Assembly: GCF_027622945.1 (NCBI RefSeq)
Contig: NZ_JAPZVQ010000018.1
Location: forward strand, 42,135 to 106,134
Origin: Glycomyces lechevalierae
GTDB taxonomy: Bacteria; Actinomycetota; Actinomycetes; Mycobacteriales; Micromonosporaceae
DNA length: 64,000 nucleotides
Reading direction: 5' to 3'
The notes below the pieces were generated by a model that saw only the letters and a list, made by a program, of their open reading frames with translations, was not told where the DNA came from and did no database searches. Of this stretch, positions 17,601-24,542 are shown in pieces. A program made the translations under genes and the position numbers. Within the stretch, counting starts at the first letter, position 1, and every line of letters starts with the position of its first letter.

Positions 17601-19462
17601 TCGTCGAGAGCCTCGTTCGGAGGAACGCCTTCCGGAACGGCGACAGGCAGGATGATGTACCCGTATTCCTTCCCTGGCGCCCTTCTCATGACGCGGCCCA
17701 CGGCCTGGATGATGTCGATGATCGAGTTGCGAGGGTGGAGGAACAGCACCGCGTCGAGCGCCGGAACGTCCACTCCCTCGGACAGGCATCGGGCATTCGA
17801 GAGGATTCGGGCGGTCGCCTTGCCCGGATCGGCTTTCAGCCATTCGAGCGCTCTGCCGCGCTCCAGAGCGTTCATCGTTCCGTCGACATGCTCGACTTCG
17901 CAGCGGAGGCTCTCCTCGGCGGCTCCACTGAGCCGCTCGGTCACCTGCGAGAAGACTTCGGTCAGGTGCTTCGACGCGGCGATGTTCCGCGCGAAGGCGA
18001 CAGCGCGCCGCATTGGCGCCTCGCCGGGACGGAACCCGCTCTCCGAAATCGAGGGGCCAAGGCGCTTGCGGAGTCCATTCCAGACTCCTATGATCTTGGC
18101 CGCGTCTGCGACATTGAGCTCCATATTGTCGTCGGCGAGTTCCATCTGCATGGTTCTTGCCGCATAGCTCGCGTCGACGGCCAAGACCAGGACCTTGTAG
18201 TCCGCGAGCAGCCCGGCTTCGACCGCTTTGCCGAAGCCCAACTCATGGAACTCGGGTCCGAACCTTGCCTCGTCGTCCATTGAACAGAGCTGGATGCTCT
18301 GCCGCTCGGCATCGGCCTTGGCGGGTTCGGTGAAGATGCGCGGTGTCGCGGTCATGTAGAGGCGCCGTTCGGCGGCGATGTAGGCCGGATCGTGGATCCG
18401 GGTGAAGTTGGACTCGTCCCGGCCGGTGAGCGCGGCACCGGTGGTGCGGTGCGCCTCGTCGCAGACGACGAGATCGAACGTCTCGAGGCCAGCGGCTTGG
18501 GCGGCTGCGATGGTGGGCAGGGACTGGTACGTGCAGAAGACCGTCGTCATGCCGGGCCCGTAGCTGCCGCCGCGGATGCGATCGAAGAGCTTCGCGGCAC
18601 TCGTCGTGGCGGGCAGGGCGAGGTCGTGCACAGCCTGATCGCCGTAATCGACCTGACGAGACTGCTTGGAGACCTTCGGATCCGAGCAGACCGCGAAGGG
18701 CCGCAAGGCGGTCTCGGCCTCAGAGACCCATTCGCGCATCGTCTGCGACAGCAAGGCGATCGATGGCACCAGAACCAGCACGCTGATGGGATCCTCATGC
18801 GCGGAGGCGAGCCTTTCGGCGATCTTGAGCGAGGTCAGGGTCTTGCCGGTACCGCAGGCCATGGTGAGCCGGCCGCGGTCGTGCGTCTCGAATCCGGTGA
18901 GGACGGCTTCGGTCGCCTCTTCTTGATGCGGCATAAGCGACTTCTTGGCGTGCAGGTACTGCGGATCGAGGCGCTCTCCTGCGGCCCATGCATGCTTGGC
19001 GGCGACCTTGCCCCAGTCGATCGGGCTTGTGTCGAGTTGGGACATACCGACCCTGGTCACCTCGACCTGCTGGTCCGCGAGGGCGGCCTCGGCGTTCGGG
19101 CCCCACTTGTCGGTGCTGGACACGACTATGCGCCGGTTGATGCCCTTCTTGCCTGAGGCCGTGAAGAAGGAGTCGAGGTCGGCCTTCCGGATGACCTTGT
19201 CCGGTCCGTAGAACTTGCACTGGATCGCGCAGAACGCTTCGGATCCCGCTTCCCGCGCCACTAGATCGATACCGGTATCGGTGGCGTTGCCTTCGGCAAG
19301 GGGGGAATCGGCCCACATCCACACCTCGGAAAACTGCTGCCGCCATTGCGGGTCAGTGCGGAAGAAGGAGAGCATGAGCTGTTCGAATCGACGACCGCGC
19401 TCGGCGTTGCTCTGCGACGCAGCGCGAATGTGGTCGAGGATGTCTCGGACGGTTCCGGCCAT
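14624..19462 (-). CDS. Type ISP single-polypeptide restriction-modification enzyme (LlaGI-like)
   Basis: A 1612-aa protein, very near the length of LlaGI. In order it has: an Mrr-like nuclease (TGID at 63-66, QCK at 81-83); a superfamily 2 translocase with Walker A CGTGKT at 203-208, DEAH at 335-338 and a helicase-C part (VGRVMRRAPGK); an N6-adenine methylase with motif I DPFAGTGSF at 893 and NPPY at 1001-1004; and a long C-terminal target-recognition region. Such enzymes methylate one strand, translocate along DNA and cut when two converge. All catalytic motifs are present. It has its own promoter (19538-19566), divergent from the NACHT gene, and needs no other subunit. ATG 19462 is preceded only by a G-rich tract. 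Confidence 0.92.
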   Translation of the reverse strand: MAGTVRDILDHIRAASQSNAERGRRFEQLMLSFFRTDPQWRQQFSEVWMWADSPLAEGNATDTGIDLVAREAGSEAFCAIQCKFYGPDKVIRKADLDSFFTASGKKGINRRIVVSSTDKWGPNAEAALADQQVEVTRVGMSQLDTSPIDWGKVAAKHAWAAGERLDPQYLHAKKSLMPHQEEATEAVLTGFETHDRGRLTMACGTGKTLTSLKIAERLASAHEDPISVLVLVPSIALLSQTMREWVSEAETALRPFAVCSDPKVSKQSRQVDYGDQAVHDLALPATTSAAKLFDRIRGGSYGPGMTTVFCTYQSLPTIAAAQAAGLETFDLVVCDEAHRTTGAALTGRDESNFTRIHDPAYIAAERRLYMTATPRIFTEPAKADAERQSIQLCSMDDEARFGPEFHELGFGKAVEAGLLADYKVLVLAVDASYAARTMQMELADDNMELNVADAAKIIGVWNGLRKRLGPSISESGFRPGEAPMRRAVAFARNIAASKHLTEVFSQVTERLSGAAEESLRCEVEHVDGTMNALERGRALEWLKADPGKATARILSNARCLSEGVDVPALDAVLFLHPRNSIIDIIQAVGRVMRRAPGKEYGYIILPVAVPEGVPPNEALDDNERYKAVWQVLNALRSHDDRFNAEINRIGLNKSRSDRILAGHIADDDYDSDALGNLVQAARSGVPSVEEWRNAIYARIVQKVGTRVYWKEWAKEVADIAGDHMARIRSALELPGKRAVFGTFVAALRSNLNPSISEHDAIEMLAQHLITKPVFDALFEQYEFATHNPVSEAMETVLEALDDQALDSERDKLKRFYEQIRVRIEGIDNPEGRQKILLELYEQFFRNAMPQVSDRLGIVYTPVEVVDFILQLTDQALRKYLGASLSDEGVQVIDPFAGTGSFIVRLLQSGLIRSEDLVRKYRNELHANEIVLLAYYIAAVNIEEAFHSRFGEAGYQPFDGMVLTDTFQLYEGRTEAADGVLGGNTERAVRQQSVRIIVITGNPPYSVGQNNQNDGNQNLKYPGLDRRIRETYAAKSTATNKNSLYDSYVRALRWASDRIEDGGVICLVLNNGFIDGNTAAGLRRTLTEEFDAIYCFNLRGNQRTAGELSRKEGGKIFGSSSRAGVAVLLLVKGGSAAEGDGCRLFYRDIGEYHSRSRKLEIIGHEVTRLSRRGLDALDWRQIDADGADDWIYQRNKRFQTFRPAGSRTPIGDAEPVFQLITTGLQTNRDPWVYGYSETKIAENMRSMIDFYNSQIVEIEIHRPLSGSAAERVRRVEGLVHGNPGRISWSSSLLAKAAQSKRLEFDPSRITAGVYRPFNRQAVYFDRDLNHRIGQLAQMFTDVSRENYGFYITGTSSEEPFSTLAVDAIPDLHAVGTKSIGPFFARYTYHRLESDTLAVGDTCEGYVRADNITDAALRDYQETYRDSSISKDDIFHYVYGILHSSEYRSEFEADLKKSLPRIPKVAQFHEFARSGSRLMQLHLAYETVEPYLGIREIIDEAAPTDRADLYRVDRKMRFASRQDRTRIVYNSHVTLAGIPEAVDRYQIGSRSAVEWIMDRYYVRTDKASGIVNDPNDWSDDPRYIIDLLKRVVTVSLETMAIVDSLPPLEILTDQ

Positions 19463-19537
19463 GACGTTGCCCCCCAGAGGAAGAGACGACGCCAGACACG
19501 CCCCCGTACCTTGCGTGACGCCACAACTACATGAGGG

Positions 19538-19566
19538 ACACTAGCGTATGGCATGCCTGTCCACAA
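19538..19566 (-). promoter_or_regulatory. Sigma-70-type promoter for the type ISP gene
   Basis: On the minus strand TTGTGG and TAGTGT are separated by exactly 17 bp, giving a 5' leader of roughly 70 nt before the ATG at 19462. Confidence 0.5.
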
Positions 19567-19624
19567 CCCTCGCTGTCGCCTGCCGACCTCCGAGGCCGAC
19601 CGAGCGGCATCCGACCATTGAGGC

Positions 19625-19653
19625 TTGCGACGATCACCGAACTGCCGTAAATT
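19625..19653 (+). promoter_or_regulatory. Sigma-70-type promoter for the NACHT gene
   Basis: TTGCGA and TAAATT are separated by exactly 17 bp on the plus strand, about 45 nt upstream of the ATG at 19701. It is back to back with the type ISP promoter, so one regulator could control both genes. Confidence 0.5.
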
Positions 19654-19700
19654 CCTTGAAGGTCCAGGGCTGACTCCACTCCCCCTCGAAGGCGGAATCA

Positions 19701-22700
19701 ATGTCCTCAACGTCCTCAGGCTCGTCCCCCGCTTCTCGTTCAGATTTCAAGTGGGCTGTCGGCGTGACCACTCTCCTCTCGGGCATCACTTCCACATGCG
19801 GATCGATGATCACCGCATCGAAGACGAACTCAATACTGGTGATAGTGGTCGTTTTTGTCGCTCTTGCGGTTCTCACCACGGCCGTCGCCGCTCTCCCAGT
19901 GCACGCATATATCCAGCTCTTCCGATATCGGATGCGTATTGTCAAGTCGAAATACCTGCAGGACTTGGTGATCGTTGGAGCACAATCGGACACAGGCCCA
20001 GTGCTCTCGATCGACGCTCTGTACGTCGATGTCAAATTGCAGGAGCCTCGACGGGGCGCCCAGAAACAGAAGTTCTACGGCCGCTTCGAGGATCGGCGAG
20101 GGAAGCGCTCGAGCCTCATCGATTTCCTCGGGGGCGGTGACGCCAACGTCTTTGCCATCTACGGCATGCTCGGGGCGGGAAAGTCGACGCTCTTGCGGGC
20201 GACCGCGCTGAAGCTGGCGAAGGCGCACAGTCCCTGGGCGCCCATTCCGATCCTCATCGTGCTCGCGCATCACACCAAGGACATCGTCGCCGACGAGCAC
20301 ATCTCGCTAATTGATGTGGTATCCAACTCGCGATGGCTCGATGCCGACTACATTCCGCGTGAGCAGATCCAGCGTTGGCTGCGGAAGCGCCGCTGCGCGA
20401 TCATGCTCGACGGACTGGACGAGGTACGAGCCGAGCACCGGCCGATCGTGCTCACCTGGGCCGAGAACCTGCACGGAAGGTACCCGCGGAGCGACCTCGT
20501 CGTGACCTCGCGTGAGGCCGGATTTGAGTCGGCTCGGCTCGACGTGCGCAAGATCGTGCTGGAGGTCTGCCCGCTCACTCCGGACCAGATCAGGGCCTTC
20601 GTGACCAAATGGTATGAGGCGCTGGGCAAGTCAGGCGAGATGCGCATGTCGGAGGCGAAGTTGGAAGGCACCAGACTCCTGGGGAGTATTCTCGGCACTC
20701 CGGCGCTCCTCGAGCTCGCTTCGACTCCACTCTTGCTGCATCTCATCGTCCTCGTCCACCACTACGGGCAGCACGGTCTGCCCGCCGACCGGGACGAGCT
20801 CTACGAGGAGCTGATGGGCATGCTACTGCACGAGAGGCGGAAGCACACGAAAGGCGTCGGCCCCGTGAGCGGACTCGAACTGAAACCGAAGCGCTTGATC
20901 GCCCAGCGGCTTGCTCTCAAGTTGATGCTCGACAGGCTCGTGGACTTCGATCCGGCCTCAGTACTCGAACAGGTCATCGAGGGGACTGGTCTCGATGTCA
21001 CCGTCGAGGAGTTGGTGAACGATCTGCGTGAGAACGGACTGCTTTCGAAGATCGATTCCGACACGTACGCGTTCGCCCACCTGTCATTCCAGGAGTATCT
21101 TGCGGCGCAAGAAATCTGTGCGACCGGCACGACCGATCTGCTCATCGAGCGGATCGGCGACTCTTGGTGGAAGGAGACTGCGCGCTTCGCCGCGATGCAA
21201 GGCGATGCCGACCCACTCATCGACGCGGCTCTCAAGTTGCGGTCGAGTGACGGCTGGGCGCTCGCGATTCGCCTCGAGCATGACTCCGCTGCCCGGGAGC
21301 GGCCCGTCCGCGCCGATCTGGCAGCCCGGATCGAGGCGTTCCTCGCCAAGGAGCATCCCGTTGACAGTGTTGAGCACTTCATCGTCTGCACCGAGTTGAT
21401 CCGGCGCAACCTCGAACGAATCAGGGTCGAAGGCGACGATCTCATTGTCTGCGCAGAACCCGTAAAAGGTGAGTTGTTCCGCTTGTACCGAAGGGTTCAG
21501 GAGCAGCGTGGTCTCCACTTCTCAAGGCACGCCGTCGACGCCAACGGCATTGTCAGAGGCCTGTGGCCCGTCGAGGTCGAAGAGTTCCTCGGCTGGTTGA
21601 ACCGATTCGAGCAGAACGGTCTCGGCTACCGCCTGCCGCGGCAGGTTGAGGCGGCCAAGTACCCGCTGCAACGTTCGCCGAGTATAGAAGCGCACGGGTT
21701 GTGGACCGATGAGGGCGGCGCCAAGCCCTTCAATCCGCTTCGGGCAGGCTCGCAGGGCTTCTCGGTTTCACGTGGCACGATCAGCGATCAGATGAAAGCG
21801 GACTGGGATTTCATGATCGGCGGTTTCGACCTGTCCGGCAGGCCCGGAACCGACTTCGCGGTCCAACAGATCAGGGACGGATTCGCCGCACTGCAGCAGG
21901 CGGTGCAAAGCGCCACGGCGACCGTTCGCGACCTGGAATCCGGGCAGCAGGGCACTGACCCGGCGGCGTCTGCAGCGACAAACCGCCGCCGGGAATACAC
22001 CGATCATCTGAGTAAGAGGACCAAAGAGCTCGAATCGCTCGTCGACCAGCGGACGATCATGCTGCTCGATGTGATCGCCGTCCTCAAGGAGATCCGTCCG
22101 GCCCCACGCCCGGATCCATACGCCCAGCATGATCCGATCTACATCGCGGCGGTCGAAGACCAGATCGAGGCGTTCAAGAACACTGTCACTGCGGCTTTCA
22201 CCGAATCGTTCAACTGGTACCGGAGTCGCTACCGCGCAAGGGACGCTGAGTCCGACTTGACCGCGAGGGCGGGCGCAGTGCTGCTCTCTCCGCGCCTGCC
22301 GACCCGCATGTTGAATCCGGGATCCTTGCGTGCCCACCCTCACTACCTCCACGATGCTCTGCTCGACGCGCAAATGCCGACGCGGGTCTTGCCCGGCGAA
22401 GTCCTGCCCCGACTCGGAGAGGTCAGACAGCTCTTCGACACCCCGATGCGGACCGGCAGGCGCCCCGCAGCTCCGCCAAGTCTGATCCAAGATCAGTTGA
22501 ACCTTGTACAGCAAGCGCTCACGCCGATGCTCGACCGCCGTTCACCACTCGACCTCGGCACGATCGCGACCGCCCGGATCACGTTGTATGCCGCCGCCAT
22601 GGTGAGCTCTGGAAGTCAGGCAGCCGGAAACCCGGATCCGCTGTGGTCCTGCATCGCCGGACTTACTGCGATCGAGGCACGCCAGACGGGCAAGTCGCCT

Positions 22701-22745
22701 GCGGATGAGGCGATAGCGCTCATCCGCTTCCCGCTTTCTTCTTGA
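19701..22745 (+). CDS. Membrane-anchored NACHT-family STAND ATPase
   Basis: A 1014-aa protein. A hydrophobic segment SILVIVVVFVALAVLTTAVA (about residues 44-63) probably anchors it in the membrane. The NACHT domain follows, with Walker A GMLGAGKST at 155-163, Walker B with the NACHT acidic pair LDGLDEV at 236-242, then VVTSREAGF and a helical winged-helix part ending in YAFAHLSFQEYLAA. The C-terminal 500 residues have no repeat I can name and include a likely coiled coil (QAVQSATATVRDLESGQQ). Bacterial NACHT proteins (bNACHT/Avs) sense phage proteins and trigger effectors, but no separate effector domain is recognised here. AAGGCGG lies near the ATG. It ends 14 bp before the convergent small-gene operon. 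Confidence 0.85.
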   Translation: MSSTSSGSSPASRSDFKWAVGVTTLLSGITSTCGSMITASKTNSILVIVVVFVALAVLTTAVAALPVHAYIQLFRYRMRIVKSKYLQDLVIVGAQSDTGPVLSIDALYVDVKLQEPRRGAQKQKFYGRFEDRRGKRSSLIDFLGGGDANVFAIYGMLGAGKSTLLRATALKLAKAHSPWAPIPILIVLAHHTKDIVADEHISLIDVVSNSRWLDADYIPREQIQRWLRKRRCAIMLDGLDEVRAEHRPIVLTWAENLHGRYPRSDLVVTSREAGFESARLDVRKIVLEVCPLTPDQIRAFVTKWYEALGKSGEMRMSEAKLEGTRLLGSILGTPALLELASTPLLLHLIVLVHHYGQHGLPADRDELYEELMGMLLHERRKHTKGVGPVSGLELKPKRLIAQRLALKLMLDRLVDFDPASVLEQVIEGTGLDVTVEELVNDLRENGLLSKIDSDTYAFAHLSFQEYLAAQEICATGTTDLLIERIGDSWWKETARFAAMQGDADPLIDAALKLRSSDGWALAIRLEHDSAARERPVRADLAARIEAFLAKEHPVDSVEHFIVCTELIRRNLERIRVEGDDLIVCAEPVKGELFRLYRRVQEQRGLHFSRHAVDANGIVRGLWPVEVEEFLGWLNRFEQNGLGYRLPRQVEAAKYPLQRSPSIEAHGLWTDEGGAKPFNPLRAGSQGFSVSRGTISDQMKADWDFMIGGFDLSGRPGTDFAVQQIRDGFAALQQAVQSATATVRDLESGQQGTDPAASAATNRRREYTDHLSKRTKELESLVDQRTIMLLDVIAVLKEIRPAPRPDPYAQHDPIYIAAVEDQIEAFKNTVTAAFTESFNWYRSRYRARDAESDLTARAGAVLLSPRLPTRMLNPGSLRAHPHYLHDALLDAQMPTRVLPGEVLPRLGEVRQLFDTPMRTGRRPAAPPSLIQDQLNLVQQALTPMLDRRSPLDLGTIATARITLYAAAMVSSGSQAAGNPDPLWSCIAGLTAIEARQTGKSPADEAIALIRFPLSS

Positions 22746-22759
22746 GCCGACGGAACGAT

Positions 22760-23047
22760 TCAGCCTTCGCATTGTCGGAAGACGCGCTCCTTCCTACGCC
22801 AGAGGTCGATGGCGTGTTCAACCAGCGCTTGGGTCCGAGCCGGATCGAGCCAGTCGTGGTTTTCGGGGGCCACAGCCAGGCGTGGGAGGCCGTCGAGGTG
22901 GGTGACGTGACCCAGGAGCACCGGGGTGTGCTCGGTGAAGGTCACTCGGAGCGTCGGCTCATGCCATTGCCAGGCGAAGGCCAGGGTGCGGTCCTCGATC
23001 TCGCGGTAGCCGAGGACGGGCAGGCCGTCAGTGAAGCGCAGGGTCAT
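22760..23047 (-). CDS. Small unknown protein, third gene of a three-gene cassette
   Basis: 95 aa, starting MTLRFTDGLPVLGY; the ATG at 23047 overlaps the TGA of the previous gene as ATGA. It reads like a compact alpha/beta protein with several Trp and His (FAWQWHEPTLRVTF). No family is recognised and no membrane segment or metal-binding motif is seen. It is the last gene of a tightly coupled cassette and converges on the NACHT gene with a 14-bp gap. Confidence 0.65.
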   Translation of the reverse strand: MTLRFTDGLPVLGYREIEDRTLAFAWQWHEPTLRVTFTEHTPVLLGHVTHLDGLPRLAVAPENHDWLDPARTQALVEHAIDLWRRKERVFRQCEG

Positions 23048-23322
23048 CCTTCGACCTCCGCCTCGTGGCGGGCCGCGTGCGACCAGATCCGGGTGGTGTG
23101 GTCGACCGCGATCCGGCGCAGGGACTTCGACCATTCGGCGCGGTAGAGGTGGAGCCGGGCGAACGGGGACCCGATCCGGTTGATGTAGCCGAGGTCTACC
23201 GCGGGTTCGGGTCCGATGCGGCGGAGTCGAACAGAGGTCGTGGAACCGCCGGCGACCTGGTAGACCTCGATCCGGCGGTGTTCGAGGGTGAAGCGGCCCA
23301 GGACGATGCGCTCAGGGTTCAT
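23044..23322 (-). CDS. Small basic unknown protein, second gene of the cassette
   Basis: 92 aa starting MNPERIVLGRFTLEHRRIEVYQ. Its ATG at 23322 overlaps the stop of the gene before it as ATGA, and its own stop overlaps the next start. It is rich in Arg and His, with a beta-rich first half and a helical C-terminus (WSKSLRRIAVDHTTRIWSHA). No homology is recognised. A longer in-frame start at 23460 was rejected because it would run through the preceding gene. Confidence 0.65.
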   Translation of the reverse strand: MNPERIVLGRFTLEHRRIEVYQVAGGSTTSVRLRRIGPEPAVDLGYINRIGSPFARLHLYRAEWSKSLRRIAVDHTTRIWSHAARHEAEVEG

Positions 23323-23570
23323 GCCGCACCGCCCCAAGAGAACCCGATCAGGGTGGTGAGCACGTCCCGGAGCGAGTCGGAGCCGATCTTGGAGGCGAGG
23401 AGTTTCACCGCCGAGCGGCGCTGGGGGCATCCGTGGGCGCCCCACTTGTGGTTGCACCACTCGCAGCGGAGTCGGCCGAGACCGAAGAAGGTCCGGTAGG
23501 GCTTGTGGAGTTCGAGGTCGATTTTGACCGAGGCGGGGACGGGGTCATGGCGTACGCTGAACGAGACCAC
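23319..23570 (-). CDS. Small putative zinc-binding protein, first gene of the cassette
   Basis: 83 aa starting at GTG 23570, which follows GAGG by nine bases. A CEWC...H...HGC cluster (RCEWCNHKWGAHGC) could bind a metal. The rest is a short beta-rich N-terminus and a helical C-terminus. It leads the three-gene cassette, downstream of a leader hairpin and a 17-bp palindrome. Function is unknown. Confidence 0.65.
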   Translation of the reverse strand: MVSFSVRHDPVPASVKIDLELHKPYRTFFGLGRLRCEWCNHKWGAHGCPQRRSAVKLLASKIGSDSLRDVLTTLIGFSWGGAA

Positions 23571-23591
23571 GGGAGGTTTCCTCTCTGGTAA

Positions 23592-23633
23592 GGGGCGGGC
23601 CGCCTAGTTCTGCCAAGATCCTGCGGCGGCCCG
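23592..23633 (-). promoter_or_regulatory. Leader hairpin of the small-gene cassette
   Basis: GGCGGGCCGCC and its exact reverse complement are separated by 20 nt, an 11-bp stem between the cassette's presumed promoter and its GTG start. It may act as an attenuator or as a partial terminator; the sequence does not decide. Confidence 0.4.
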
Positions 23634-23661
23634 CCGCGTTTGTATTCGGTTGTTCTTTGGG

Positions 23662-23678
23662 ACGCGTGATACACGCGT
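23662..23678. promoter_or_regulatory. 17-bp perfect palindromic operator candidate
   Basis: ACGCGTG-ATA-CACGCGT, a perfect 7-bp inverted repeat around 3 bp, lies about 90 bp upstream of the first gene of the small cassette. A TTGAAA with AACAGT 17 bp on lies just upstream on the minus strand and could be the promoter it controls. Confidence 0.4.
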
Positions 23679-23810
23679 GCTGAAACTGTTCCACGTCTTT
23701 TCGCCGTTTTCAAGGCGCGACACGCCGCCTGCACGAAAACGTCTAGTTCGGGCGGTCCCCTCACGCCTGGCCGGTCGCCTTCTCCCCCAATGAGGTAAGC
23801 GACGTCACCG

Positions 23811-24542
23811 TCAGTCGGCGTGCACGCGTTCGTAGAGTCGGTCCTCGACGTCGAACAGTTCCCGCTCGATCGACTCGGCAAGGGGCGCATCGTCAGTGCG
23901 GATGCCGAGCTCGATGTTGCCGTACTCGGCGCTCCAGGACAGGTTCGCGCTGGTGACCAGTACGAAGCGATGGTCGACGACTACGAACTTGGCGTGGTTG
24001 CGGACCTTCGTGCCGTCGAAATGCTTGGTGCGCAGCACGATCCCGGGATGCAGGTGCGCGGCGACCTCTTCGGCGGTCGGGGTCCGGCTGCCGGAGGCGG
24101 CCGCGTCGGCGTCGAGGTAGACCCGCAGGCCGACCCCCGGCCGCCGGGCCGCCTCGGCGAGGGCCGGCCAGAGCCCTGACGATCGCTGGAAATTGAAGGT
24201 GGAGCAGGTGATCGACTGCCGCGCGCCTTCGATGTGGCGGAGGATCGAGGTGGTCAGCGGGCCGGTCTGCGCGAGCGGCCCCGGCATGGTCCACACCGGT
24301 TCCACCCGCCCGATCCGGGTTCGGGCGGCGCTCACCGCGTCGAGCAGCGGCAGCAGCCGGTCGGTCGCGATCCGCTCGGCCAGCGGCCGGACGACGGCGC
24401 GCCGCTGTGGCGACAGCGCTCGCAGCGCCACCCACAGCGGCTGTCCGTCGGCGAGCCGGTCGGCGAGGTCGGCCGCTTCACCGCCGGTGAGCGTGCGGCC
24501 GAGTTCGGCGGCGGCGCTCCGCTCGTCACTGGAAGAAGGCAA
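23811..24542 (-). CDS. drmC: DISARM component DrmC, phospholipase-D superfamily protein
   Basis: A 243-aa PLD-fold protein. The C-terminal half has the HxK(x)4D motif as NHAKFVVVD, followed by LVTSANLSWSAEYGNIELG, the usual PLD asparagine/serine region. Only one HKD copy is present, so a dimer would be needed for catalysis. The start is TTG 24542 with GGGGAG about ten bases upstream; it overlaps the end of drmB by 17 bp. DrmC is the last gene of class 1 DISARM operons and is reported as dispensable in some systems. No terminator is obvious before the small-gene cassette on the same strand. Confidence 0.88.
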   Translation of the reverse strand: MPSSSDERSAAAELGRTLTGGEAADLADRLADGQPLWVALRALSPQRRAVVRPLAERIATDRLLPLLDAVSAARTRIGRVEPVWTMPGPLAQTGPLTTSILRHIEGARQSITCSTFNFQRSSGLWPALAEAARRPGVGLRVYLDADAAASGSRTPTAEEVAAHLHPGIVLRTKHFDGTKVRNHAKFVVVDHRFVLVTSANLSWSAEYGNIELGIRTDDAPLAESIERELFDVEDRLYERVHAD

